DNA of 64,000 bases from Planctomycetota bacterium (GTDB taxonomy: Bacteria > Planctomycetota > Phycisphaerae > UBA1845 > UTPLA1). Positions 18,823 through 27,822 of the stretch are shown here, one piece after another. The translations under genes were made by a program, and so were the position numbers. The DNA is taken from assembly GCA_003576905.1 (NCBI GenBank), contig QEVG01000030.1:1-64000 (forward strand). Direction: 5' to 3'. The notes beneath the pieces were generated by a model. The model did not search any database and was not told the origin of the DNA. It saw only the letters and a list, made by a program, of their open reading frames with translations. Each line of letters starts with the position of its first letter. Position 1 is the stretch's first letter.

Positions 18823-21800
18823 GTGCCGCTCTCCAGTGACTGAAGCAGCCGGGCGACCAGCCCCGCGGCCTCGTCGTACTCATACCCTTCCACAAGCTCC
18901 CGCACGCGCGAAAGGTCCCGCGCAACCGCCTCCGGCGCTCCCATCGTCGCCAGCTCGCCCAGCGACTCGCCCGCCGCGCTCAGATCAAAACTCCCCAGCG
19001 CCGCCGACAGCCGCTCCATCGCGGCCCGGAGCTTTGCCGGATCAACCGGCCCGCCCGCCGCCGCCGGCCGCGGCGCCGCGCCCCCGCGCAGCGAATCGAC
19101 CGATCGGAAAACCTTTGCCGCCTCCGCGTCCACTTCGCTCAGCAGTGCGCCCAGTTCCGTGCGGCCCTCGCGCCCCGCCTGCTCCAGCGCCTTGGCCGCC
19201 GCCCGGAGGGTGTCGGCCCCCAGGTTCCCGGCCGCCCCGGCGATTGCATGCGCATGCCGTGCCGCGCCGGAGGCATCACCCGCCGCAACGGCCGCCCGCA
19301 GTTCCTCCAGCGTCTTTCCCTGTCCGTCCGCGAAGCGAATCAGCATCTTGCGCAGGCTGTCAAAGCCCAGCCCCAGCCGCTCCAGCGCCCCGGTCACGTT
19401 GATCCCGTCGAGCTTCGGCGGCCCGTCGTTCGCTGCGGCCGACGCCTCGGCGATCCGCGCTGCCGGCGTTTCCGCTCCCGCCTCCCGCCGCGGCAGCCAC
19501 CGCCGAAGCGTCGCCAGCATCAGGTTGCGGTCGATCGGCTTTGTGATGTGATCGTTCATCCCCGCCGCAAGGCACGCATCGAGATCCTGCTTCATCGCGT
19601 TCGCCGTCATCGCGATGATCGGCAGATCCCGAAATTCCACGTCGCCTCGCAGGGTCCGCGTCGCCTCCAGCCCGTCCATCTCCGGCATCTGCATGTCCAT
19701 CAGGATCGCCGCGTACCGCCGCGGGTGCTGCCGCGCCATCTCCACCGCCACGCGCCCGTTGACCGCGATATCCAGCTCGATCCCCAGTCGACCGAGAAGC
19801 TCCTCGGCCACCATCTGGTTCGCCTCGTTGTCCTCGGCCAGCAGCGCCCGCACCCCCTTGAACTCCTCCTCCAGCGGTGCGTCCAGCGACCGCCGCCGCG
19901 CATGCACCCGCGCCCCCTGCGCCTCCACCAGCGCGTCCAGCAGCGACGACGCCGTCAGCGGCTTCGGCAGAAACACGTTCACGCCGATTTCTGCGCACCG
20001 TGCCTCCTCTTCCTTCCCCGCGTAGGCGCTCACCACGATGATCGGCAGATCCCGCGTCTCCGGGCATTTGCGGATGCGCTCCGCCGCGTCGAGACCGTTC
20101 ATGCCCGGCAGCATCCAGTCCAGTATCACCAGCCCGAACGGGTTCTCCGCGCCGATGCGATTGTGCGTCTCCAGAAGCGCAAGCCCCTCCTCGGCGCTCA
20201 CCACCGACGTCACCGGGATCGACCAGCCGGTCAGCAGCGTCTCAAGAAGCTCCCGGCTCGTCTCCGTATCCTCCACGACCAGCACCGGCCGCTCGCGCAC
20301 GGGCGTCGGCGCCGAGGGCAAGTGCGCCTCCTGCGTCGCCGGAAGGCCCAGCCGTGCCGCAAAGTGGAAGGTCGTCCCCTTGCCCGCCACGCTCGTGAAC
20401 GTCAGATCGCCGCCCATCATCCGCGCCAGCCGGCGGCTGATGGCCAGCCCCAGCCCCGTCCCGCCGAATTTCCGCGACGTGGAACTGTCGGCCTGCGAAA
20501 ACGCCTGGAACAGGCGCGACTGCTGCTCCTCGGGAATCCCGATCCCCGTGTCGCGCACGCTCACTTGCAAATCCATCCTGCCCGGCGGCGCCGGCTGCTC
20601 CGCCGCGCCCACGCGCACCACCACCTCGCCCGTGCTTGTGAACTTGAACGCGTTGCCCACAAGATTCGTGATCACCTGCCGGAAGCGCAGCGCGTCGCCG
20701 ATGTACCGGTCCGGCAACGCCGTCGGCACGTGAACGATCAGCTCGACGTGCTTCTCGATCACCTTCGATCGGAACATCTCCGTCACTTCCTCGAGCACCG
20801 ACCGCAGACTGAACTCCGCCTCCTCCAGCTCCAGCTTGTCCGCCTCGATCTTCGAAAAATCGAGGATGTCGTTGATGATGCCCAGGAGACTCTTGCCTGA
20901 GCTGTGCGCGATCGTCACGTACTGCTGCTGCTTCGGCGTCAGCTCCGTCTCCAGCGCCAGGCCCGTCATGTTGATGATCGCGTTCATCGGCGTGCGAATC
21001 TCGTGGCTCATCGTGGCCAGAAACCGGCTCTTTGCCTGCGTCGCGGCCTCCGCCGCCTCCTTCGCCTGGTGCAGCGCCTCCTCCTGACGCTTCCGCTCCG
21101 TGATGTCCCGCACCGACACCGCCACCTGCACCCGGCCGTCTCCCTCCACCGGGCTCAGTCCGATCTCCACCGGAAACTCCGTGCCGTCCCTCCGCCGCCC
21201 GACCAGCTCCCGCCCGACTCCCATCCCCCGCGTCTCCGGTTCGCGGATGTAACTGTCGCGCAGCGAAACATGCCTATCCCGAATCGACTCCGGCACCAGC
21301 AACTCGATCGCGTGACCGACCAGCTCATCCCGCCGGTAGCCGAACAGCCGCTCCATCTGTGCATTGGCCAGCCGCACGGCGCCGTCGTCGCCCACCACCA
21401 TCATCCCGTCGGGCGCCGATTCCAGAACGCTTCGATAAAACTGCTCTGTCTCCCGCAGCCGCTTCTCCGCCTCCTTGCGCTCCGTGATATCCGAGAAGCT
21501 GATCACCGCCCCCACGATCTCGTCGCCCTTAAGCATCGGCGTCGCACCGTACTCCACCGGCAGCCCGCGGCCGTCCCTGCGCCACAGAAACTCGTCATCG
21601 ATCCGCCGCGTCTCGCCCCGCGTGTACGCCGCGTACATCGGGCACGACTCCACCGGGTACTCCGTTCCGTCCGCGCGATGATGATGAATCAGTGCGTGCG
21701 ACGGTTGCCCGACAAGTTCTTCCGCGTCGAAGCCGAGCATCTTGCAGGCCGCGAGATTCACAAAAGTGATCTTTCCGCCGCGGTCCACGCCGAAGATGCC

Positions 21801-23246
21801 CTCGGCCGCCGAATCCAGAAGCAGCCGCGTGCGCTCCTCGCTTACCAGGAGCTGCTCCCGCTGCGCTGTCAGCTCGCGCTGCTGGGTGAGCAATTCTTCC
21901 TGCGACTGCGTCAGCTCCTCTGTCTGCTCCTCGAGTTGCCGCGCCTGCTCCTGTGTCTGCGAGAGAAGCTCCTGCGTCCGAAGATTGCGCTGCAGGATCT
22001 CCAGGCTCATGCCCACGACCGGCAAGAGCTCCGCCAGAAGCGTCTGCTCCGCCGACCGAAACGCCCGGAACGATGCAATCTCCAGAACGCCCAGCAGTTC
22101 GTCCTTTGACACCAACGGCAGCGCGACCGCCCGCGCCGGCCGCGCCGATCCAAGCCCCGAACCGATGCGCAGGTAGTCCGGGGGCAGATCGGTCAGTGCG
22201 ATTTCCTTTCGCTCCGCCGCGCACTGGCCCACCAGCCCCTCGCCCAGCCCCGCTGCCGTTGTTGCCGCAGCGTCCTCGGACAGCCCGTAGGATGCGATGC
22301 GCCGCAGCCGCCCCGCGCCTTCCTCGTAGGCGTAAACACCCGCGACGCCTCCGCCCAGGATCGGCATCAGCCCCGATACCAGCCGCTGCCCGAACTCCGG
22401 CAGTGTCGTCGCCGACTGAAGTTCCCGCGTCAGCTGCGCCGCGCTCGACTTCACCCACCGCTGTTCGTCCATCGCCGCCGCGCCCTTCTTGAGCACGTCG
22501 ATGGACCGCGCCAGCCCGCCCGTCTCGTCCGTCGCATCGCGAAACGGCACGTCCTTGCTGTAATCCCCGCTCGCAATGCTCTTCACCGACGCGTCCAGCG
22601 ACCGGATCGGTGTCACGATCCGCCGATAGGTCACAAACCCCAGCACACCCGTTAGCAGAAGCGCCGCTGCATTGGCAAGAAGCATGCGCGACTTGGTGCT
22701 CTCGATAAGTGTGACAGCCTCGGCTCCCGCGCTCGTCGCCGAATCCTTGACATGCTGTATCCACTCCTTCGATACGTTGCTCAGCTTGATGCCGATTTCC
22801 CGCATCGAACCGTTCGCCAGGGCGATCGCCTCGTCGCGCCGGCCCGCATCAACCAGCGCAAACTCTTCCCGCGCCCCGTTGATCCAGTCCAGCCCCAGGG
22901 ACTGGAACTGCATCAGGAGCCGACGTCCCTTGTCGCCGAACACTAGGTTGTCCGCGTAATACTTCAGGAGCCGGATCGCTTCGCGCTCATCCTCCGCGAA
23001 CATCTCCCGTGCGTGGGCGTGCTGTGTGTCGTCCTGTGCCAGCAGGTACCCCCGCGCGTTCACGCGCATCTCCGCGAAGCTCCGCGCCAGGTCCCCCAGC
23101 GTCGCCAGCGCGAGCACCCGCGATTCCGCCGCGAACCGCGTGCGATCCTCGATCTGCGCCAGATGAAGCCGCGAAAAAACACCCAGGCCGCAAAGCGTTG
23201 CCAGCGGCACGGCCAGCAGGATCACCAATCGTTTTGCAATGGTCAT
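18819..23246 (-). CDS. Hybrid sensor histidine kinase (HAMP-GAF-PAS-PAS-HK-REC-REC-HPt)
   Basis: A 1475-residue kinase. Order: TM helix at about 7-24; helical periplasmic sensor to about 185; second TM; HAMP; GAF-like domain (about 285-430); coiled coil rich in Gln/Glu; two PAS domains, each ending in DITERK; HisKA with FLATMSHEIRTPMNAI; and HATPase with DTGIGIPEEQ and GGTGLGLAIS. Then come two receivers (Asp in LVILDWMLPG and in AILMDMQMPEMDG) and a C-terminal HPt domain with His in HAHAIAGAAGNLG. All phosphorelay residues are present. ATG with an AGAAGG ribosome site five bases upstream. It lies between cheR and the phosphatase gene, in one operon. Sensed signal unknown. Confidence 0.95.
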   Translation of the reverse strand: MTIAKRLVILLAVPLATLCGLGVFSRLHLAQIEDRTRFAAESRVLALATLGDLARSFAEMRVNARGYLLAQDDTQHAHAREMFAEDEREAIRLLKYYADNLVFGDKGRRLLMQFQSLGLDWINGAREEFALVDAGRRDEAIALANGSMREIGIKLSNVSKEWIQHVKDSATSAGAEAVTLIESTKSRMLLANAAALLLTGVLGFVTYRRIVTPIRSLDASVKSIASGDYSKDVPFRDATDETGGLARSIDVLKKGAAAMDEQRWVKSSAAQLTRELQSATTLPEFGQRLVSGLMPILGGGVAGVYAYEEGAGRLRRIASYGLSEDAAATTAAGLGEGLVGQCAAERKEIALTDLPPDYLRIGSGLGSARPARAVALPLVSKDELLGVLEIASFRAFRSAEQTLLAELLPVVGMSLEILQRNLRTQELLSQTQEQARQLEEQTEELTQSQEELLTQQRELTAQREQLLVSEERTRLLLDSAAEGIFGVDRGGKITFVNLAACKMLGFDAEELVGQPSHALIHHHRADGTEYPVESCPMYAAYTRGETRRIDDEFLWRRDGRGLPVEYGATPMLKGDEIVGAVISFSDITERKEAEKRLRETEQFYRSVLESAPDGMMVVGDDGAVRLANAQMERLFGYRRDELVGHAIELLVPESIRDRHVSLRDSYIREPETRGMGVGRELVGRRRDGTEFPVEIGLSPVEGDGRVQVAVSVRDITERKRQEEALHQAKEAAEAATQAKSRFLATMSHEIRTPMNAIINMTGLALETELTPKQQQYVTIAHSSGKSLLGIINDILDFSKIEADKLELEEAEFSLRSVLEEVTEMFRSKVIEKHVELIVHVPTALPDRYIGDALRFRQVITNLVGNAFKFTSTGEVVVRVGAAEQPAPPGRMDLQVSVRDTGIGIPEEQQSRLFQAFSQADSSTSRKFGGTGLGLAISRRLARMMGGDLTFTSVAGKGTTFHFAARLGLPATQEAHLPSAPTPVRERPVLVVEDTETSRELLETLLTGWSIPVTSVVSAEEGLALLETHNRIGAENPFGLVILDWMLPGMNGLDAAERIRKCPETRDLPIIVVSAYAGKEEEARCAEIGVNVFLPKPLTASSLLDALVEAQGARVHARRRSLDAPLEEEFKGVRALLAEDNEANQMVAEELLGRLGIELDIAVNGRVAVEMARQHPRRYAAILMDMQMPEMDGLEATRTLRGDVEFRDLPIIAMTANAMKQDLDACLAAGMNDHITKPIDRNLMLATLRRWLPRREAGAETPAARIAEASAAANDGPPKLDGINVTGALERLGLGFDSLRKMLIRFADGQGKTLEELRAAVAAGDASGAARHAHAIAGAAGNLGADTLRAAAKALEQAGREGRTELGALLSEVDAEAAKVFRSVDSLRGGAAPRPAAAGGPVDPAKLRAAMERLSAALGSFDLSAAGESLGELATMGAPEAVARDLSRVRELVEGYEYDEAAGLVARLLQSLESGT

Positions 23247-23259
23247 GATTGCCTTCTCT

Positions 23260-24102
23260 TCAGAATCTCCCCTCGGCCGCTCCGGAACAGCCCAGCCGCA
23301 GCCGCGCGGCCGGGCGGCGCGAGAAAACGCCCGGCGCGCTCGCGGCGAACAAGGCCCCCGTCGCACCCGGGTCCTCCACCGGGTCCAGCATGAATAGCCC
23401 GTCCGGCGCAAGCAGCGACGCCATCCGCCGCACCGCTTCCGCCCGCCGGCCCGCCTCCAGGTACATCAGCACGTTGCGGCAGAAGATCACGTCAAAAGGC
23501 CCCTCCACCGGCCATTCCGCGTCAATCAGGTTCAGCGGTCGAATCGTCACCAGCCGCCGGATGGTGTCAGTAATGCGGCATCTTCCGGGTTCCCCGCACG
23601 CCTCGAAGTACCGCGCCCGCCGCTCAGGCCCCGGCGCGCGAACCGCCGCCTCGGCGTACTCCCCCCGCTCGGCGACCGCGAGCGCCTCCCGGTCGATGTC
23701 CGTCGCGACGACCTCCACCGGCGGTTCGCAATTCCCGAACGCCTCGACGATCGCGATCGCCAGCGAGTAGGGCTCCTCCCCTGTCGCCGCCGCCGCCGAC
23801 CACAATCGCGCCCGGCCCGCGCGCGCAACAACCCCGCGCGCATGTGCCGCCGCAATCGCGAAGTGCGCGGGGTGCCTGAAAAACTCCGTGAACTTGGTCG
23901 TCAGGAGGGAAAGAAAGGTCCGCCGCGCTTGCGCGTCGCCCGCCTCGGCTGCGCCAAGAAGTGTGTCGAGCCCCGCGGCGTCACGAATCCCCAGCCGGCG
24001 GCTCCGGCGGGACAGCAGCTCGCGATGCCGCTCCACCAACTCGATCCCCGCAAGGAGCGAAGCCAGTCGGCGTGTCCGGTCAAACTGCGGGTCGGTCAGC
24101 AT
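23260..24102 (-). CDS. cheR: CheR-type protein-glutamate methyltransferase
   Basis: A 280-residue SAM-dependent methyltransferase. The N-terminal helical part ends in TKFTEFFRHPAHF, the CheR hallmark. The Rossmann part has WSAAAATGEEPYSLA (SAM loop), VVATDIDREAL and FDVIFCRNVLMYL. It methylates glutamates of chemoreceptor-like proteins. No cheA, cheB or receptor gene is near, but the downstream kinase, 13 bases on, has a receptor-like helical periplasmic and HAMP region that could be a substrate (inference). The start is the ATG before LTDPQFDRT; a longer reading runs through non-coding-like sequence. Confidence 0.92.
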   Translation of the reverse strand: MLTDPQFDRTRRLASLLAGIELVERHRELLSRRSRRLGIRDAAGLDTLLGAAEAGDAQARRTFLSLLTTKFTEFFRHPAHFAIAAAHARGVVARAGRARLWSAAAATGEEPYSLAIAIVEAFGNCEPPVEVVATDIDREALAVAERGEYAEAAVRAPGPERRARYFEACGEPGRCRITDTIRRLVTIRPLNLIDAEWPVEGPFDVIFCRNVLMYLEAGRRAEAVRRMASLLAPDGLFMLDPVEDPGATGALFAASAPGVFSRRPAARLRLGCSGAAEGRF

Positions 24103-24262
24103 CGTGCGCCTGTTCGGCCGGGCCAGCCCATCCGGCCGGCCCCGCCGCAACCCCGCATCATACCCCAACAGGAATCCGATTCTCCACCACACCCGCCGTG
24201 CCGGCCCGAAAGGGTGAAATTATCCCCGGCCCCCGCGAATTCGCGCTGCGACAGGCCCCCGC

Positions 24263-24577
24263 CTACATGCGGCGCTCGCCCGGAGGCACCGGATCCACCC
24301 CGCCCCGCGCGAACGGATGACACCGCGCCAGCCGCCGTGCCGCCAGCCAACCCCCGCGCCACGCCCCATGCCGGGCAATCGCCTCCAGCGCATATTCGCT
24401 GCACGTCGGATAGAAACGGCACGCCCCGCCTGCCAGCAGCGGCCGAAGTGCCATCTGGTAGGCACGTATAGCCGCCGTCAGAAACAGCGCCGCCCCCCGC
24501 GCGGCCAGCCCCTGGACGCGCGCCCGCGCCGGCCCCGCGCCGCCCCCCGCCCGCCGTGCGTCGAATCCTACGTCCAC
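24263..24577 (-). CDS. yidD: YidD-type membrane protein insertion factor
   Basis: A 104-residue protein carrying the YidD signature: [48 protein letters not shown] and [14 protein letters not shown], with the three conserved Cys. YidD helps YidC and SecYEG insert inner membrane proteins. The N-terminal 25 residues are Gly/Ala-rich and extra. It overlaps trmB by ten bases, which is unusual since it is more often next to rnpA and yidC. Confidence 0.93.
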   Translation of the reverse strand: MDVGFDARRAGGGAGPARARVQGLAARGAALFLTAAIRAYQMALRPLLAGGACRFYPTCSEYALEAIARHGAWRGGWLAARRLARCHPFARGGVDPVPPGERRM

Positions 24578-25179
24578 TTGACCACCGCCAGCCGGTAGAT
24601 CGCCCGGCCCTCCCGCAGATACTTCACTTCGTAGTTCGTCTGCAATCCCGCGCCCGCCGCGCCAATCGTCTCATCCTCGAACGGCGCCGCCATGAACTCC
24701 GCCCGCGAAAGGATCACCGCCTGCATCTGGCAGAAATACTCCGCATGATCCGACTGCACCGCCAGGCGCCCCCCCGGCGCAAGCACCCGCGCCGCCGCCT
24801 CCGCGAAATCCGCCTGCACAAGACGCCGCTTCCGGTGCCGTCGCTTCGGCCACGGATCCGGGTGGTACACGTGCAGCGCCGCCAGCGATCCCGCCGCCAC
24901 CCGCCGAAGCACGAACGGCTTCGCGTCGCATCGCATCACCCGAACATTCCCCAATCCCCACCGCGCCATCCGATCCGCCGCGAACTTGTAATACGCGTTG
25001 GCCCATTCGATCCCCAGATAATTCCGCTCCGGGTGCGCCCGCGCCTGCCGCAGAAGAAATCCCCCCTTTCCGCAGCCGATCTCCAGCTCCACCGGCCGGT
25101 CGTTCCCGAACAGCGCCGAAAAATCGGCCGCCTCCCCCAGTGACAGGGGGTCCACCGCGATGTCGTTCATCGTCAGCAT
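24568..25179 (-). CDS. trmB: tRNA (guanine-N7)-methyltransferase
   Basis: A 203-residue enzyme that makes m7G46 in tRNA using SAM. Motifs: [13 protein letters not shown] (SAM binding), [36 protein letters not shown] (family signature and tRNA contact) and LQTNYEVKY near the end. Length is normal. The upstream gap is divergent with the permease gene and probably holds both promoters. Confidence 0.95.
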   Translation of the reverse strand: MLTMNDIAVDPLSLGEAADFSALFGNDRPVELEIGCGKGGFLLRQARAHPERNYLGIEWANAYYKFAADRMARWGLGNVRVMRCDAKPFVLRRVAAGSLAALHVYHPDPWPKRRHRKRRLVQADFAEAAARVLAPGGRLAVQSDHAEYFCQMQAVILSRAEFMAAPFEDETIGAAGAGLQTNYEVKYLREGRAIYRLAVVKWT

Positions 25180-25264
25180 GCCGCGAATTATACGGCCCCG
25201 CGCCGCGCCCGGTCGACCGCTCGCGCTGCCCCCGCGCTTCCGTGCCGCCCCCGGCGATTTGTGC

Positions 25265-25270
25265 TAAAAT
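25265..25270 (+). promoter_or_regulatory. -10 box placing the permease start at or near the transcript 5' end
   Basis: TAAAAT lies nine bases before the permease ATG. A transcript from this box would begin within a few bases of the start codon. No ribosome binding site is present, so a leaderless mRNA is likely. No good -35 is visible in the C-rich DNA upstream. Confidence 0.4.
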
Positions 25271-25279
25271 GTCCGCGTC

Positions 25280-26497
25280 ATGAACTCCGGCACCCTCATC
25301 GCCGAAGCCTGGATCAGCCTTGGCAAGAACAAGGTCCGTACGTCCCTGTCCATGCTCGGAATCATCATCGGCGTCGGCGCGGTCATCACCCTCGTCGCCA
25401 TGGCCCAGGCCACCAAGCAGCGCATCGAGGACGAAATCGCCCGAATGGGCGACGACTGGATGTTTATCCGCAACTTCAGCATGGAAGCCTCCGGCGTGCA
25501 GCGCGCCGACGTCGAAGGCAAGCCCATGCAGACCAAGCACGACGCCGACGCCATCAACGCCCAGTGCCGAACCGTCCGCGCCGCCAGTCCCTCCAACCGA
25601 ATGACCATGCAGGTCCGCTCCAGCTTCGCCAACTACGCCGCAAACGTGCAGGGCGTCTATCCCAACTACCACGACATCCGCCGCTGGGGCGTCATCACCG
25701 GCCGGAAGCTCGAAGACATGGACGAGATCGCCAAGCGCCCCGTCTGCGTCATCGGCCAGACCGCCGCACGCGAACTCTTCGGTTCCATGAACCCCGTCGG
25801 CGAGGAAATCTCCGTCCGAAACGGCCGCTTCAAGATCGTCGGCCTCCTCGAAGCCAAGGGCCGCAGCGAACAGCGCGACAACGACGACATCATCCTCTTT
25901 CCCTTCTCCACCTTCGAACGCCGCATCGCCGGCGCCGAACTCTCCCAGACCCTCATCGCCGCCGCCGCCCACGGCGTCGATCCCAAGGTCGCCGAGGACG
26001 ACATCCGACGCCTCCTCCGCGAACGCCACAACCTCCGACCCGGCGAGCCCGACGACTTCCGCATCTTCGCCCTCGCGGAGTCCGCCCAGGTCAAGGAGGA
26101 ATCCAGTGAATCCTTCGCCTGGCTCCTCGGCATGATCGCCGGCGTCTCCCTCGTCGTCGGCGGAATCGGAATCATGAACATCATGCTCGTCAGCGTCACC
26201 GAGCGCACCCGCGAAATCGGCCTCCGCATGGCCATCGGTGCCAGCAACATTGACATCATGATGCAGTTCCTCATCGAGGCCGTCGTCCTCTGCACCCTCG
26301 GCGGCATCCTCGGCATGTTCTGCGGATGGGGCTTCTCCCACCTCCTCACCTCCTGGAAAGGCTACGAAACCGCCGTCTCCTACTGGATCGCCGGCATCGC
26401 CCTCGGCTTCGCCTTCGCCACCGGCGTCTTCTTCGGCTTCTACCCCGCCTGGCGGGCCAGCCGAATGGACCCCATCGAAGCCCTCCGCTACGAGTGA
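25280..26497 (+). CDS. MacB-type ABC transporter permease
   Basis: A 405-residue permease. It has TM1 near 18-42 (NKVRTSLSMLGIIIGVGAVI is the family start), a periplasmic MacB-PCD-type domain of about 220 residues, and three C-terminal helices with GGIGIMNIMLVSVTERTREIG and GASNIDIMMQFLIEA. It ends with RASRMDPIEALRYE, the family tail. Such permeases work in lipoprotein or peptide export driven by periplasmic strain. No ATPase or HlyD partner is adjacent, so the partner must be encoded elsewhere. Confidence 0.92.
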   Translation: MNSGTLIAEAWISLGKNKVRTSLSMLGIIIGVGAVITLVAMAQATKQRIEDEIARMGDDWMFIRNFSMEASGVQRADVEGKPMQTKHDADAINAQCRTVRAASPSNRMTMQVRSSFANYAANVQGVYPNYHDIRRWGVITGRKLEDMDEIAKRPVCVIGQTAARELFGSMNPVGEEISVRNGRFKIVGLLEAKGRSEQRDNDDIILFPFSTFERRIAGAELSQTLIAAAAHGVDPKVAEDDIRRLLRERHNLRPGEPDDFRIFALAESAQVKEESSESFAWLLGMIAGVSLVVGGIGIMNIMLVSVTERTREIGLRMAIGASNIDIMMQFLIEAVVLCTLGGILGMFCGWGFSHLLTSWKGYETAVSYWIAGIALGFAFATGVFFGFYPAWRASRMDPIEALRYE

Positions 26498-26610
26498 CCA
26501 GCCCCGCCCGCCCCGAGGGATCGCACCCTTTTTCCGCCACCCCGCAACCGGGTGCGCCACGAACCCAACGCCGCGCCAGTTTCGGACACGCGCAATCACG
26601 CCCGATTTCC

Positions 26611-26639
26611 TTGAATCCGAACCGCCGCCCCGCGATAAT
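26611..26639 (+). promoter_or_regulatory. Sigma70-type promoter for DUF4331-like gene
   Basis: TTGAAT, a 17-base spacer and GATAAT, ideally spaced. The start codon lies 33 bases past the -10, with a GAGGGG ribosome site just before it. Confidence 0.6.
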
Positions 26640-26672
26640 CAATCCGTTCAATCTTCAGAAAGCGAGGGGATC

Positions 26673-27680
26673 ATGACCACCCGTACATCACTCCGCCAAC
26701 TCTCCCTGTGCGCCCTGTTCGGCCTGACCGCTTTTCTTGCCCGGCCCGGCATGCTCGCCGCCTCCGACCACGGTGACACGCCCCTTCTCATCAACGCCAA
26801 CCGCCGCGACGCCCTCATCACCGACCTTCACGTGTTCATCCGCGACGGCCGCCTTGTTCTGGCCGGCTGCTTCGACCCCGCCATCCCGCCCTCGGCGACC
26901 GGCTACACCTTCGCTTCCGACCTCATCGTGAAGTTCAACATCAACAAGTCCGTGCCGGTGTCCTTCGACGACGCCGAAGACCTCGCCACCTACGGCGGCA
27001 CGATCCTCGATCCGGCGCGCATCAAGGCGGACATCGTCTTCACCATCACTTTCGCCAATCCCGCCGCACCACTCCTCAAGACAAGCGGCGTGCCGCTCAA
27101 CCGCCTCGGCGAGATCCGCTTCTTCACCGGCCTGCGCGACGACCCCTTCATCCGCGGCCCGCGCCAGGGTCGCAACAGCGCCGCCATCGTCATCGACCTT
27201 CCCCTCGATATGGTCGTGCTGAATCCTTCGCAGGCGACCCTGCTCGTCTGGCTCACGTCCCGCGTGCCCGACCTGCCCGGCCCGTTTCAGGATGCCGCCG
27301 CGAGGTCACTCCGCTCGATGTTCCCCGAGAACGACGCCATGAACACCCTCGAGCCCTGGCAGCACTGGACCGTCCTCGGCGTCCAGCCCGATGTCGTCAT
27401 CCTCGACACCACTCGCCCCGTCGCCTATCCCAACGGCCGCGAATTGGCCGACGACGTCGTCGACCTCGTCGGGGACCCCCGCGTCCTCATGAACGACGCC
27501 CCGTTCCCGGCCGCCAACGACCTCCCGTTCCTTGAGGAGTTTCCGTATCTCGCTCCGCCCCATGCCCCGCCGCCCCCGGCAGATCCCGCCCCCGGCGGCA
27601 TCGGCGGCCCCGGCGCTCCGCGGCTCATCCCCATGGACGTCACCGGCGAGATCCAGCAGCACGACGTCCCCGACCGCTGA
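26673..27680 (+). CDS. Secreted DUF4331-like protein
   Basis: A 335-residue exported protein with a Sec signal peptide (about 1-30, ending GMLAAS). The mature start SDHGDTPLLINANRRDALITD resembles the DUF4331 opening (SHREAP-like). RFFTGLRDDPF and the late NGRELADDVVDLVGD are hallmarks of that family. DUF4331 proteins are extracytoplasmic and of unknown function. The C-terminus is Pro/Gly-rich and ends in IPMDVTGEIQQHDVPDR. It has its own promoter and ribosome binding site. The 3' end runs into the intergenic repeat before the TPR lipoprotein. Confidence 0.78.
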   Translation: MTTRTSLRQLSLCALFGLTAFLARPGMLAASDHGDTPLLINANRRDALITDLHVFIRDGRLVLAGCFDPAIPPSATGYTFASDLIVKFNINKSVPVSFDDAEDLATYGGTILDPARIKADIVFTITFANPAAPLLKTSGVPLNRLGEIRFFTGLRDDPFIRGPRQGRNSAAIVIDLPLDMVVLNPSQATLLVWLTSRVPDLPGPFQDAAARSLRSMFPENDAMNTLEPWQHWTVLGVQPDVVILDTTRPVAYPNGRELADDVVDLVGDPRVLMNDAPFPAANDLPFLEEFPYLAPPHAPPPPADPAPGGIGGPGAPRLIPMDVTGEIQQHDVPDR

Positions 27681-27764
27681 CCCGCGCAGCCTCATCCCCC
27701 GCGCAAGGCCGAGCAGGCCCCCGATTTTCCTCTTGCCTCCCCAACCCGCGCGCACATGTCTTTC

Positions 27765-27799
27765 TGTTCCCTGTTCCCTGTTCCCTGTTCCCTGTTCCC
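27765..27799 (+). repeat. Five tandem TGTTCCC heptamers
   Basis: Five perfect head-to-tail copies of TGTTCCC in the leader region before the TPR lipoprotein gene. They end 23 bases before its start codon. Confidence 0.95.
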
Positions 27800-27822
27800 C
27801 ACCGCCCCGATATCATCGCCGC

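Noticed and set aside
26523-26556. Hairpin GCACCC/GGGTGC after the MacB-like permease as a terminator
   Set aside because: Six-bp stem with a loop of about 20 bases and no T-run after it.
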